Positions 10,169 through 21,954 of a stretch of 64,000 nt of DNA are shown in pieces. Location of the stretch: contig OY992537.1 in NCBI GenBank assembly GCA_963921195.1, forward strand, positions 49,171,943 to 49,235,942, read 5' to 3'. The stretch comes from Pegoplata infirma. Lineage: Eukaryota > Arthropoda > Insecta > Diptera > Anthomyiidae. The notes under the pieces are model-generated. The model saw nothing but the letters and a program-made list of their open reading frames with translations. It did not search any database and was not told where the DNA came from. Made by a program: the position numbers and the translations under genes. Every line of letters starts with the position of its first letter. The first letter of the stretch is position 1.

Positions 10169-11477
10169 ATGGGCCATTCCTTGTCAAATCGTACACTTTG
10201 AATAATTTTTTTTTAGATTTTCCCAATTTGTTCACAGTTTTTAGTACGCTTCGAAAACTGCTTCGTGGTAAATTTTTTGATTTTTTTGATAAACCGTTCA
10301 AAAGATATCGAATTTTTAAAAATTGATAGTTTGTTTTTTTATTCAAACTTCTTTTACTCATAACTTCTTCTATAATGGTCCACATATTAATATATATATT
10401 TTTTTTAATTTTTTGTTTTTTTACGTACTTTAAAAAAAATCTTAAAAATGCGACTTTTAAGTTTTAAAATTTAAATCTCATTTTTGAAAATGTATGTACT
10501 CTTTGATTTTTTTGAAATTTTTTTGTGTAAAAATTGTATCGATTCTACAAATTTTTTGCCCAGTAGGATCGTGGGATAACGATTATTACTATTTTTTAAA
10601 ATTTTTTGAAAATTGTGCTCCAATTGTGCGTCATAGAGGGGTCATTTCCCAGACCGACCCCCATTAACTTTTGCTTGTAAACATTTCTTCGGAACAAACT
10701 AATATCCTATCTCCAATTTCTAAGGGAGCTCCCACACAAAATGACATTTTTGAAAATTTGCCCCAACCGCTCTAACTGCTCTAAGAGTGCCCTTAGAGCA
10801 ATAAAATGTATGACCAACCCACAATATTTTTTTAGTCCAAACATTTTCTCTGAACACACCTACCCCCTATCTTTAACTATTAAGGCGGTTCCCATACATT
10901 CTTTTTTATTTTTTGTAAATTGGTTTTATTTAATCAGCTTCTACCGGTCCAATGCTACGTCCGAGAGGGGTCATTAGTGAGACCGGCCCCATATATTTTT
11001 ACCCTACAACATTTTTTTAAAACATACCTACGCTTTATATCCACTCCGTTAGTAGGCTCCCATACAAATGGCAGTTGGAGCAAATTTTATAAAAATGTAA
11101 TTTTGAACGGAAGCCTACTTAGGGATTGGAGATAGGGCGTAGGTATGTTTTAAAAAAATGTTGTAGGGTAAAAATAAATGGGGGTCGGTCTCACTAATGA
11201 CCCCTCTTGGATGCACCATTGGACCAGTAGAAGCTAAATAAAACAAATTTACAAAAAATAAAAACAATTGTATGGGGACCCCCTTAATAGTTAAAGATAG
11301 GGGTAGTTGTGTTCGGAGAACGTGTTTGTACTAAAAAAAATATTGTTGGTCGGTCATACATTTTATTGCTCTAAGGGTATTCTTAGGGCAGTTAGAGCGG
11401 TTGGAGCAAATTTAAAAAATATCATGTTATGTGGGAGCCCCTTTAGAAATTGGAGATAGGGTATTAGTTTGTTCCGA
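10169..11477. mobile_element. Foldback family D, copy 1 (right arm truncated)
   Basis: Left end GGGCCATTCCTTGTCAAATC matches the D terminus at 15611 and 31185. The left arm runs to the centre near 11080-11110 (TAGGCTCCCATACAAATGGC / GAAGCCTACTTAGGG), after which the same motifs return inverted (GGGGGTCGGTCTCACTAATG, GGTTGGAGCAAATTT). The right arm stops at 11477, losing about 1 kb present in copies 2 and 3. Short reading frames here are shared with 17 kb only because the DNA is shared. Confidence 0.85.
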
Positions 11478-11507
11478 GAAATGCAAACTCGCGGCAGTTT
11501 GCATTTC
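11478..11507. other. Perfect 12-bp hairpin
   Basis: GAAATGCAAACT (11478-11489), six-base loop CGCGGC, then AGTTTGCATTTC (11496-11507). The stem is perfect and lies at the point where D copy 1 is broken. No T run follows, and bacterial-type termination is not relevant in this eukaryotic context. Confidence 0.75.
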
Positions 11508-11595
11508 AACGAAATTGATTCACAAGGAAGGTATTCCATAGCTTACACTCCGATTGCTCTTCAATTTATATACGTTAATTAGTACCGAAAACTAA
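11508..11595. other. Short unassigned spacer
   Basis: No repeat or gene recognised between the hairpin and the next element. Confidence 0.4.
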
Positions 11596-12179
11596 CAAGG
11601 GAAGTCTTCCTAGTGTCACCCGCGGATCTTTATGGAATTGGTTTTATTTTGTAGAGCAGAAAAAATAAAGGGACACGTATTTTTTTTAGCGGCCCAAATT
11701 CATATTTAGGGGGTGAAAAGGAGGGGGAAGAACAGGCAATTTTTCAGTTTTTTCGTTTATTGCCTATATTTTGCAAAGAAACTTAGTAGTGTTACATACC
11801 AAATGAAAGGTTTTTCGAGAACCTATCTACGTGTGCTATGAACATGTCCAAATATGCACAACTTTTCGTCATATTAAGTAAAATACCAAAAATTTAGGAC
11901 ATATTTGTTAAAAAGTCCAAAAATATTAACTTCTTAGGCCCGTTGTTAGCACCACAAGATAGGTATTTTTAATACCTTTAATATGTGTCTATATGAATTA
12001 TGTTTAAATAGGCGTAAATCGTAAAAAACTGATAAAGGTAAATTTTCCCCCGTACAAATCGACCCCCCTAAAAATGAGTTTGGGCCGCTAAAAAAATACG
12101 TGTCGAATTAATTTTCGTTCTTAACAACATATTCAAATTTCATGAAGATCGGAGGGTGACACCAGGGAGACTTCCCTTG
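11596..12179. mobile_element. CAAGGGAAG element, complete copy, TAA flanked
   Basis: 584 bp from CAAGGGAAGTCTTCCTAGTG to CAGGGAGACTTCCCTTG, flanked by TAA on both sides (11593-11595, 12180-12182). It shares its first ten bases and its TAA duplication with the element at 4296-4881 but the interior differs, so it is a sister family. Relatives: 7070-7225 (right end) and 57983-58475 (left part). Contains GCGGCCCAAATTCAT and the inverted TGGGCCGCTAAA. No protein. Confidence 0.8.
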
Positions 12180-12182
12180 TAA

Positions 12183-12630
12183 GTAGAGTTGCGCTCAATG
12201 GCTTAAAAGTTTCGTAATTGAGATTAGAATTTTAGACTTTTTTAAAAAGAAAATCGCAAGTTTCTGACTTTTTCAAAAATTCGATTTTAATTTTTAAACG
12301 TTTAAAAATAAGTAAAAATTACTTCGAATAATTTTTTCATATTTTTTTTCGAAAACTACATTTAAATACAAACAAAACATTTTTTACTGGTCAAAACTAA
12401 AAATCGACAAAATTGATTCTCAACTCCAACTTGGTAAAAAAAGCTGAAAATTTGAGTGCAAGTGACATTTAATACGTACTAAAATATATCAAAAAAAGTT
12501 AATCGAAAGGGGTCGGTTCTTCAAGTGAGTGATTTGGCCTGGAATGCCCCATATCTATACTTTATGGTTTCCTAGACCAATATTTCGAGGTGTTGCAAAC
12601 GGAAATCGCAAAATGTTTTTCCAATGACCA
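12183..12630. other. AT-rich, no gene recognised
   Basis: Plain AT-rich sequence; 12535-12600 (GCCTGGAATGCCCCATATCT, AATATTTCGAGGTGTTGCAAACGGAA) is a fused scrap of a D terminus and the reverse complement of a family E start. Confidence 0.5.
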
Positions 12631-12879
12631 CACACAGAAAACAAATTTGCAAATTTCCAACTGAAATTCAGTTAATACATCTAAAAATCGGTTGATACAT
12701 TTTCATATAGGTCGTCTCAATTGAATATCGGTAGTCTCAGTTAAATTCGGTTGATACAACAGACATTCAATTAAAACAACAACAAAATTCGGTTATCACA
12801 TCCAAAAATAGTAGCGATAACCGAATTATTAACTTGATACAACTGAAAAATTCGATTGGAAATATTTTTTTCTGTGTGC
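12631..12879. mobile_element. MITE with CACACAGAAAA ends
   Basis: Left end CACACAGAAAACAAATTTGC and right end TTTTTTCTGTGTG are inverted. The interior repeats AATTCGGTTGATACA and AATTCGGTTATCACA several times, probably subterminal repeats. Other elements with the same CACAGAAAAA ends are at 46831-47334 and near 39350-39530. Confidence 0.6.
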
Positions 12880-13033
12880 ATGTTATAGCTCTTATGACTG
12901 AATTTAATGTTAACTTTACTTGAGTCAAATCCGACCATTTTAACCCATGACTACCATCGGTTAAACTCTAGGTTTTTTGGTGAACGTTTTTTATTAATCC
13001 TTAAATTTTAAATGAAAGTGTGTCTCAAGACAT
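12880..13033. other. Unassigned spacer
   Basis: Contains TTTAACCCATGACTACC and the phrase CTTGAGTCAAATCCGACC, similar to 2210-2240 (GTGTCAAGTCCAATC), so probably repeat-derived. Confidence 0.4.
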
Positions 13034-13889
13034 CCCAGCAGATATTTTGCTGAACTGGCAGCAGCTTTTGGAAAGGAAACTTGAGTCAAGGAGCGCATCC
13101 AAACCTGCTGAATTCATGCATGATTCTCTAAGGCGATGTCACACTTTAGAGCGCTAGTTGGATACACCGAAAAAGCGCTTTTAAGATGCTCTGAAATCAC
13201 GTCAATTTGGAGCGCTGATAAAAGCGCTATAAAGATGCAGTGAATTCATGTACCTTTTTAGAGCTGATTTAAGCAGAATAAAGATGAAACACATTTAACT
13301 ATTTCTGAAAAACAATTGGAAAATCTGAATTAAAATTGACTATATCTGAAATACAGTTGGAAAATCTTAAAATATAATTGGAAATTTTTGAATTATAAAT
13401 GGGAATTTATGAAATATAATTGAACATTTTTGAAATGTAATTGAAATTTTTTGTAATATAATATTTATTTTCTGAAATTAAAGTGGAAATGGTGTAGGTA
13501 CTCATTTTTTTTTTTTTTTTTTGAATACTAAAAAAATCTTTTAAAATCTGGCCTATTTATTATCATCATTCAAAATGTGTTAAAGATGAAATTGAAGCAC
13601 TTTTTGCAGCGCCGATAATTGCGCAATAATGATGCAGTCAAATCATGTGTCTTTGTCCAAAACTCGTGGTTTTTCATTCAAAAAGTGCTGAATATATTAA
13701 AAAGGAAAGCAAGTGTAAATTTTTATCGAAAAATAATTTATATTATAAGTTTTAGATAAAAAATCTTAGAAAAAAATTTAAATTTTTTTCCCTTACTTTT
13801 ACTGCATCCTCAAGAGCGCTCTTTGGATGCGCTTCGGTGTGTTATAAAAAGATGCTGTATCGCCAAAATCTCGATTTATTTTTGCTGGG
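13034..13889. mobile_element. TCCCAGCA-ended element with AGCGCT repeats
   Basis: Left TCCCAGCA (13033-13040) and right TGCTGGGA (13883-13890) are inverted. Inside, both halves carry AGCGCT palindromes coupled to AAGATGC or GATGCAGTGAATTCATG (13150-13250 and 13590-13850, in inverted order: GCGCATCC / GGATGCGC). This is typical of subterminal binding-site repeats of non-autonomous DNA transposons. The end motif recurs at 48262 and 51617. Confidence 0.6.
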
Positions 13890-15610
13890 ATAAGAGTCAA
13901 GAAAAAATGTCTAAGATTTTTTCATTTTTAATTTCTTGACCGTAGGAAAAAAATTTATTTTCGTTTAACTCAAACTTTGTTTAATTCGAACTTTTTATGA
14001 CTGATATACTCCGTTCTAAAGATATATATTTAAATGCTTTCATACTAAACCACTTAAGTTATTTAGATTTAAAAAAGTTACTCCCATCTTTACCTTAAAG
14101 AATAATTTATTGCATTGTTGCAATGAATAATTTATACGAACTCTCTATAAAACTACAGAGCGGCAGCATTTTCTTAGCAGCCCTCGATTTACAGGGAAAT
14201 TCATAGACATGCTATTTAATATTACAGTTGTAACAAGTAAAATATTTAAATTGGAGTGCCCGAATTCATGAAAACCCTTCACAATGCTTCAAGACATTTT
14301 AATACAAATATATCAAAATGCAAAAATACTTTTTAGAGAAGTATTTTTTTAAATATTTGAAAAACATGTTCTTCGTAATTCAAGGCCCATGTGTATGTTG
14401 TACATTAACAACAGCAATGTGTCGACTTGAGAAAAAAAAAAATTTGTCATGCTTCTTTATTTATATTCCTTAACCATTCTCTGGAGCTAACAAATGAAAA
14501 CATTGGTCACATTAACAACTTTACTTTCCGCCATACTTTAACAACTTAAAAAAATAAGAAAAATGGCAATTAACTACACCACAGGTATAAGTATCAGCGA
14601 TACTTGTAATACGACAAGGTCTTTTTTTCAGTGGGTTTCTTAAGATGCAAAAGTTGCCGTGTTATAATTATATGCACTACTACGGTTGGTAAAACTTGAA
14701 AAGCCATAGCAGTAATAAGGAAACTGCTTTAATGGTCAGAGAACAAAATTATTTTTGCGACAACGAGTAAAACTTAAGTAAAGGGGTAGTTTTATTTATT
14801 AATTGCAGGCAAATTTGAAAATTTGTTAAATTTATTTTCATAATTTTATGAAAAGGTGATGGCTTACTACACAATTAATTTTTTGAAATTGTTGGGAGCT
14901 CTTTTAAGTTTTTATACCCTACACAAAGAGCCAAATATTTATTTTTTTTTTTTTTTAAATTGAAAAGTTTTCTCTAGACATCTTTTTGTGTTCTATTTTT
15001 CTTTATAAAATTATGGAGACATACATTTTGAAAAAAAAGGAAAAAAGTTTTTTCTTCTTCTACCTTTGTTTATCCAAGCCACATTTGTGAGCCAAAATAA
15101 AGTAAGACCTTATCTGAGTTTGTAGTTTAAACTTTGCTTAAACAAATATATAATCGACATTTGAAAAACTTGCCCTTAAATAAATACATTAAAACAGACA
15201 ATTTTCTAAACTACGACTCTCTTAATTCGGCGCGACCAAATAGAGCATTTTCACTAAATTAGTTTTTTTAAATTATTCCATATCATGAAAACTTAAATTT
15301 CAACAGTATTTTAGGAACTTTTACCATTTTCATCATCACAATGTGTATGTTTGTTACTTGCTAAAACCTAACAAAAAAAGCCTTGCTAACTGTTTTGTGC
15401 CTATGTTGTTTATTTTTTGTAGCATAAGTGTTTATTTGTATTGTCTACTTTTGTTCGTATTTGTTGTACACTTAATTTCCGGTCCAAATATTGTTATTTG
15501 TATTTGTATATCCTTGTTTGTTTACACATACATATGAGGAAATTAATTAAACTGACTGATTACCATGTTGTTGTTAAAACAAAAATAGTAGTAGTAGCAT
15601 ATATGTACAT
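13890..15610. other. AT-rich, no gene recognised
   Basis: No repeat copy found elsewhere in the window for most of this stretch. It may be the most host-like sequence in the first third. 14930 has TATACCCTACACAAAG, a possible family E scrap. Frames near 15343-15647 have no recognisable domain. Confidence 0.4.
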
Positions 15611-15984
15611 ATGGGGCACTCCATGTCAAATCGGACAATTTGAATAATTTTTTTTTTAGATTTTCCCAATTTGTTGACAGTTTTTAGTACCCTTCGAAAA
15701 CTCCTTCGTGGTAAATTTTCAGATTTTTTTGATGCTCCGTTCAAAAGATATCGAATTTTTAAAAATGGGTAGTTTGTTCCTTTACTTAAAATTCTGTTAC
15801 TCCTAACATCGGTTTTTTAACATCCCGGAATTCGGGATTTGAAAATCGAAATCCCGGGATCCCCGGATTTTTCGGGATCCCGGGATTTTTCGGGATTCCG
15901 GAATTTTTCGGGACTAAATTTCTTTGATTATAAAAGTAAAAAAATAGTTGACTCTTTATGTTTCAATTTTATTGTGAATATTAA

Positions 15985-16095
15985 GGGGGCTAATGTGGGT
16001 TAGTTGGTAACGTGCTAGCCTATTAAGCAGATTGTCGTAGGTTTGATTCCCACGAAAACCCTTGGGTTGATTTCGCTACAACGAAATTATTACAA
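15985..16095 (+). repeat. tRNA-derived SINE head, copy 1
   Basis: GGGTTAGTTGGTAACGTGCT resembles an A box and GGTTTGATTCC (16040-16050) a B box of an RNA polymerase III promoter. The following TTGATTTCGCTACAACGA matches 39210-39228 next to the better-kept copy at 39.13 kb. Not a functional tRNA: arms do not fold properly. Confidence 0.65.
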
Positions 16096-16104
16096 AAATG
16101 ATTT

Positions 16105-16310
16105 CTAATTATTCTGATTGTTATTTAAAGGCAATTAAAAAATTAAGTATACGCCTCTTATGCAGTTTTCAAGTAATTATTATTATTAAATATTTAGCAA
16201 TAAACTAAAAAAAAATCTTGAGTGGTTTGTTATGGAAAATGACAACTTTTATTTGCTTTTTGTTTCATCCCATTTCGATTTTCGTTGTTGCACTGTATAA
16301 TTTTAAAACT
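16105..16310. repeat. Family K right-end fragment
   Basis: TTATTTAAAGGCAATT, then GTTTGTTATGGAAAATGACA, TTTTTGTTTCATCCCATTTC and GTTGTTGCACTGTATAA match the right arm of the family K foldback (56060-56133) in the same order, including the CACTGT terminus. Confidence 0.65.
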
Positions 16311-16553
16311 TATTTTAAGAAAATTTTAAATAATAAAATCATTTAATGGAGAAAAGTAATAATATAATACATTAGACTTGCATTTTTTTGTATAAAAAAG
16401 TTTTTCTTCCAATTTTGAACGTCCGGGAAAATTTTTATTCTCCTACGCCTAAACTTATGTGGTACAAATTTAAGGTCAATCGCAATCGTGGAGCCCTTCG
16501 ATCAAAATTTTGGTTTTTTAGAAAATTTTCCCCAAAACCTGCAAACTTGGTCA

Positions 16554-16630
16554 AGGGGCTTCGTGAATGTAGCTTAATGGCTAGTGCGTTGGACTTTTAT
16601 TCAGCAAGCCTGGGTAGAATTCTCAACTCA
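16554..16630 (+). other. Degenerate tRNA-like segment
   Basis: TAGCTTAATGGCTAGTGCG followed about 50 bases later by GGGTAGAATTCTCAACTC has the spacing of A and B boxes but the B box is poor. Possibly another decayed SINE head; the fold is not convincing. Confidence 0.3.
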
Positions 16631-18467
16631 GCCAAATTCGTGACCAGCTACATTGAAAATTAAAAATGTTTTCGTTTTAATATGTTTATGTAAATGTAAA
16701 AATAATTGAACAAAGCTTGATTTTTAAAAATAAATTCTCATACATTTTTAATATTTCAAAAAATCCCAGGATTTGAGCTTTAAAATCCCAGGATTCGGGA
16801 TTTATTTTATGACAAAAATCCCGGGATTTCGGGATTTCGAAACTGACAGCCCTAGTATGAACTCTTTGATTTTTTTGAAATTTTTTTGTGTAAAACTTCT
16901 GTCGATTCTACAAATTTTTTGCCATGAAGGATCGTGTGATAACGATTATTACTATTTTGTACAATTTTTGGAAAAAATTTTATTGTAATTTTCCAATCTT
17001 AAAATCATTTTTACTGCTCCAATGGTGCGTCATAGAGGGATCGTTTATAAGACCGACCCCCATTAATTTTTGCGTCTTAACATTTCTTTGGAACAAACTA
17101 ATACCCAATCTCCAATTTCTAAGGGGGCTCCCACACAAAACGACATTTTTTAAAATTTGCTCCAACCGCTCTAACTGCTTTACGAGTGCCCTTAGAGCAA
17201 TACAATGTATGACTGATTCACATTTTTTTTTTAGTCCAAACATTTTCTCTGAACTCACCTACCCTCTATCTTTAACTATTAAGGCGGTCCCCATATATTT
17301 TTTTTTATTTTTTGTAAATTTGTTTTATTTAATCAGCTTCTACCGGTCCAATGGTGCGTCCGAGAAGGGTCATTAGTGAGACTGACCCCCATTTATTTTT
17401 ACCCTCCCACATTTTTGTAAAACATACTTACGCTCTATCTCAACTCCCCAAGCAGGCTCCCATACAAATTACAGTTGGAACTAATTTTATAAAAATGTAA
17501 TTTTGAATGGAAGCCCACTTAGGGAGTGGATATAGGGCGTAGGTATGTTTTACAAAAATGTTGTAGGGTAAAAATAAATGGGGGTCGGTCTCACTAATGA
17601 CCCCTCTCGGATGCACCATTGGACCGGTAAAAGATGATTAAATAAAACAAATTTACAAAAAAAAAAATAACTGTATGGGGACTGCCTTAACAGTTAAAGA
17701 TAGAGGGTAGGTGTGTTGAGAGAAAATGTTTGTGCTAAAAAAATATTGTGGGTCGGTCATATATTTTATTGCTCTAAGGGCACTCGTAAAGCAGTTAGAG
17801 CGGTTGGAGTAAATTTAAAAAAATGTCATTTTGTGTGGAAGCTCCCTTAGAAATTGGAGATAGGGTAATAGTTTGTTCCGAAGAAATGTCTAGACGTAAA
17901 ATTAATGGGGGTCGGTCCTGGAAGTGACCCCTCTACGACGCACCATTGGGGCAGTATAATTGATTTTAAGATTGGAAAATTACAATAAAATTTTTTAAAA
18001 AAATTTAAAAAATAGTAATAATCGTTATGCCACGATCCTGCTGGGCAAAAAATTTGTAGAATCAATAGAAGTTTTACACAAAAAAATTTATAAAAAAAAT
18101 CGAAGAGTACAAACATGTTCAAAAATGAGATTTAAATTTTGAAACTTAAAAATCGCATACTAGAGCGCCTTTAAGATTTTTTTTGGGATTTCTTTTTAAA
18201 AAGTACGTAAAAAAATAAAAAATTTGAAAAACAAAAAAAAAAAATGAAATTTGGACCATTATTGAAGAAGTTATGAGTAAAAGAAGTTTGAGTAAAGGAA
18301 CAAACTACCAATTTTTAAAAATTCGATATCTTTTGAACAGGTCACCAAAAAAATCTGAAAATATACCACTAAGGAGTTTTCGAAGGGTACTAAAAACTGT
18401 CAACAAATTGGAAAAATTAAAAAAAAAAAATTATTCAAATTGTCCGATTTGACATGGAATGCCCCAT

Positions 18468-19228
18468 ATATTAACAACTCTGCAAATAGTTTTACTTGTT
18501 AACATTTTTAGAGGTTTTAGTTGTATAGCGTTTTTTTTTTGTTAAAAAACAACATTTATTCACATGCACCAGTATATTGCTTGTAAACTGTGATGTAGAG
18601 GATTTAATTTTGAAACTGATTTTGATTAAGCCGGAAGCTTGACACTTTTTTTTTTTTGAAATTTCTCTATATAAACATTAAGGTGGAAAACAAATTTAAA
18701 AAAAATAAATAAAAAAAAAAAATTAAAAAAATTTCAAGGAAAATATATTTTTGAAATTGTTAATTATTAAATTGTTAAATTAATTTTATTATGTTGGTTC
18801 AAAAGTTTTTTTTATCTTGATGAAAAATCAATTATATTATAAATAATAATAATAAATCCATAAAATGGCGATATCTCGAAAAACGGTCGAACGATTCCAG
18901 AATTTATTTTTAATATTTGTGTTCAGAATGCCAAAATTTTAAAAAATAATGTGTTGCAAGTTTTTTATTTTTTTTATTTTTCAAATGTCCAAATTTTTGG
19001 TGGAAATTTTTTACTAATACAAAAGTTCGTAGGGCGCGTCACAGGAAAAAACTGCCATGTTTTTTGCAAATTTCTAATAGCGATATCTCTAAACCGTTCC
19101 ACCGATCAAAATTAATAAATGATTAGATTTGTTTCAAATTTAGTTCAAATGGAAAATCGCCATAATTTCTTTAAAAAGGTCCTGGGGAAAAAATTTTGAT
19201 ATTTTTTAAAAAATTTCTTGAATGCAAT
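18468..19228. other. AT-rich, no gene recognised
   Basis: Contains the phrases GGCGATATCTCGAAAAACGG (18866) and AGCGATATCTCTAAACCGTT (19079), related to 10005-10035. No coding sequence recognised. Confidence 0.45.
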
Positions 19229-19751
19229 ATGAGGCATTCCACACCAAATGTCCCGCTACAGAAAAACATGTGTCCCGTAAACTTATAAATAGTTTGTATG
19301 GACAGCCCTATATGGAACTTAGAAAATTGCGTTTTTGGTTTTTCAATTTTTCAAAAACTGGGCTTAGGAGGCGTGGTCAAATATTGGAAAAATTGTCAAA
19401 TTTGTGGCGAGTTGCCTGAATTAAATATTTATCACATTAAAACGGAATGCACCACAATCTCAAAAATGTACATTCTTTTATAGTTTTGTATGGGCTATCG
19501 ACTAAATTTTTTTTTTTTTTCAAAATTTTCAGAAACCCTTCTGAAATTTTCCATTTTTTAAAAAAGTCAATTTATCAAAAATCCGGCCACTTTTTTTTTT
19601 TTTTAATTTTTTTTTAAAGTTCAGATGTTTGTCCATCCACACAAAAAAATTCAGAAACACGTTCATCGTTTTTTTCATGAAAATCGCATGTGAATTTTAA
19701 ATTTCATAACAATTTTGTAATTTGCTTGTATTTTCTTGTTTCAACAGATCG

Positions 19752-20426
19752 TACACTCAAAATAAATTCTCTGTCCGATCAGCTGAAAAATCTGCTGAAA
19801 ATACACCCATTTTGAGCCGTATGAGAAATCTGCTGATTTTAGCAGACACGGTTTGCTAAATATCTGTCATAAAAGGTGAATAAATATAACAAGAAAAAAA
19901 AAAAACATACGCCGCCAGCCAGCATCAAACTCGCCACCTTCCGATTTGAAAGTACACTTCTTAACCACTACGTTACGGAAGCTTATACTTTTATCTGGCG
20001 TTTTAGCTATTAAACATGTGTGTTGTTCGACAGCAGAGAAATTTGATTTTAGCAGAAATATCTGCTGATTTTAGCAGAAAAGTCTGCTGATTTTAGCAGA
20101 ACAATCTGCAAAGATCAGCAGAATAATCTGGTGAATTTAGCAGAACAATCTGCTGATTTCAGCAGAGTAATCTGCTGATTTCAACAGAGCAATCTGCTGA
20201 CAATCTGTTCTGCTTTTTTTTTATATAAAAAAATTTCTCGAAAAAAAATGAAATTCAGCAAACAAAATCAGTATAAACATAGTAAAATGTCTGTTATTTT
20301 CTTAAACTGAATGACAGAGATTTTAGTAAAAATATCCTTCTCAGCAGAACAATCTGCTAAAAGATTGCTAATTCAAATTGAAAGTCGTTTTACAGATTTT
20401 TTGACAGAGTTTTTCTTTTGAGTGTA
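19752..20426 (-). mobile_element. TA-flanked element C, copy 1
   Basis: Ends TACACTCAAAATAAATTC and TTCTTTTGAGTGTA, with TA at both edges. Interior has repeated TCTGCTGATTTTAGCAGA-type near-palindromes (about nine), and a tRNA-like module (19914-19981, minus). Copy 2 at 41111-41904 is in the opposite orientation. Nested near the loop of foldback F, so it is younger than F. A TA duplication suits the Tc1/mariner superfamily, though no transposase supports this. Confidence 0.75.
19914..19981 (-). other. tRNA-like module in element C copy 1
   Basis: On the minus strand CTTCCGTAACGTAGTGGTTA (A-box-like) is followed by TCGGAAGGTGGCGAGTTTGA (B-box-like). The same module in better condition is at 41670-41738. 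The CCA-less ends and imperfect stems argue against a working tRNA gene. Confidence 0.6.
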
Positions 20427-20965
20427 TGAGTAATATTAATACAATTGATATTACTCATTCGCAACGTTAAAACAAGGAAATACAAGCAAATTACAAAATT
20501 GTTATGAATTTTAAAATTCAAATGCGATTTTCACGAAAAAAACGACGAAAGTTTTTCTGATTTTTTTTGTGTGGATGGACAAACATCTAAACTTTTAAAA
20601 AAAAAGTGGCCAGATTTTTTATAAATTGGCTTTTTTAAAATATGGAAAATTTCAGAACTGGTTCTGAAAATTTAAAAAAAAAAAAATTAATCGATAGCCC
20701 ATACAAAACTTTATAAAAATGTAAATTTTTGAGATTGTGGTGCATTTCGTTTTAATGTGATAAATATTAAATCAAGGCAACTCGCCACAAATTTTACCAT
20801 TTTTCCAATATTTGACCACGCCTTCTAAGCCCAGTTTTTAAAAAATTTGAAAAACCAAAAACGCAATTTTCTTAGTTCCATGTAGGGCTATCCAAACAAC
20901 CTATTCAGAAATTTACGTGACACATGTTTTTCTGTAGCGGGACATTTGGTGTGGAATGCCTCGTA

Positions 20966-21954
20966 TATGAACATATCTAAAAGTGTCTGTTCATATATGC
21001 CATATATGCCAGATAGACTCAATTTACGGATCAAAAAATATCTAAAGCAGATATGAGTATATCGTGAACCTATATTCAAAATATGCCAACTCAAATTTGA
21101 ACAAAATGAGTTTCCGATGGCAAAAAGCTCCCCTATGCAATGCTCATCTGTGATATAAATTGCATTTGCCATGCTGAACACGAATACGGTAAAGATTTTG
21201 ATATCTAATGGCTAGTTTTCGAGATATTGCAATTTTGAAAATATCGGTAAATAGTGGTTGCAAAAAAAACAAAAAATTGGTTATACACATGTAACTTTCA
21301 AACTATTCATCAGATTTAAACATTATGAGTGGGGCAAATACAGTCAATAGTATAAGCTTTCAAAATAGCTAGTTTGGAGTGATCCTTCTTCAATAAGGCG
21401 TGAGTTACAGAGTGCCAAAGTTAACCACCCTGAGATTATAGGCTTTCAGAGCTTGTTACTTTTAAAAATATGCAAAGATTTTTATTTTTTTTTTTAGTTT
21501 TTGCAATTACCGTACTAAAGATAACAAAATCCCAAAAAAAAAAATTATTAAAAATTTTTCAAAAAAAAAATTATTTTTATTTTCCGACAAAATAATATCT
21601 AAAAAAATATTTGTTTTTTGATATAGTAATAAATGCCATCTCTGAAAAATACGCAAATAAGTGCAAAATATGAATTTTTTTGCATAGGTAAAAATTATTT
21701 AGAATATTTAAACCATCTTGTGGAAGATACATTGTTTATTTTTGCAATAATATGCGAAATAACTAGTTTTTTAGCTCTCCTGAAAAGTAAGCTTTTAAGA
21801 GTTGGCATTTATTGAATATAGTTCGACGATATATGGAGTAGATCTGATTATATCCGTTTATATATCACCCGTATATGCTTTTATCAAAAGAGATATGTTT
21901 TGATATTTTTATTTTTTTACACGGGAATATATGACATTTACCCTGGTTGTCACG
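20966..21954. other. AT-rich, no gene recognised
   Basis: Repeated ATATATGCCATATATGCC and later ATATATCACCCGTATATG around 20985-21010 and 21835-21900 suggest worn inverted ends of one element enclosing this stretch. Inside, 21190-21450 has phrases like GCTAGTTTTCGAGATATTGC typical of repeats here. No gene. Confidence 0.4.

Larger units (their letters stand above)
15822..16857. mobile_element. GC-rich-ended composite insertion inside D
   Basis: Bounded by repeats of TCCCGGGATTTTTCGGG (15825-15915) and, at the other end, AATCCCGGGATTTCGGGATT then GACAGCCCTA (16812-16857). A similar terminus, TAGGGCTTCCAATCGGGATT, occurs at 39535. A CAGGG/TAGGGCTG-like end is compatible with hAT but no target duplication could be read. 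Inside lie a SINE-like head (15985-16095), a family K end (16105-16310) and a degenerate tRNA-like segment (16554-16630). Confidence 0.6.
15611..18467. mobile_element. Foldback family D, copy 2 (with insertion)
   Basis: Left end ATGGGGCACTCCATGTCAAATC, right end GATTTGACATGGAATGCCCCAT (ending 18467). The two arms mirror each other for about 1 kb; the centre is near 17490-17520. Motifs in order and then inverted: TTCGAAAACTCCTTCGTGG, AAGATATCGAATTTTTAAAAA, AACGATTATTACTATTTT, GACCGACCCCCATTAA, TAACTGCT/AGCAGTTA. A separate repeat (15822-16857) interrupts the left arm with loss of about 150 bp of D. ATAT occurs at both outer edges. Confidence 0.9.
19229..20965. mobile_element. Foldback family F
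   Basis: Left end ATGAGGCATTCCACACCAAA, right end TTTGGTGTGGAATGCCTCGT. Both arms carry, inverted: TCCCGCTACAGAAAAACATG, GGAGGCGTGGTCAAATATTG, GTGGCGAGTTGCC, TTGTATGGGCTATCG, GTTTGTCCATCCACAC. The loop is ATGAGTAATATTAATACAAT.../ATTACTCAT near 20426-20460. A TA-flanked element (19752-20426) sits just beside the loop. Its terminal GGCATTCCA...CAAAT is shared with family D, so D and F probably belong to one group. Only one copy in this window. No protein. Confidence 0.85.

Noticed and set aside
11478..11507. Transcription terminator hairpin
   Set aside because: No T-run follows and the window is eukaryotic; it is recorded only as a hairpin.
10741..17376. Related small genes at 10.7 and 16.9 kb sharing SNRSNC..SALRAI.CMT
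   Set aside because: The similarity is due to two copies of foldback D; it continues outside the frames and in the opposite arm.
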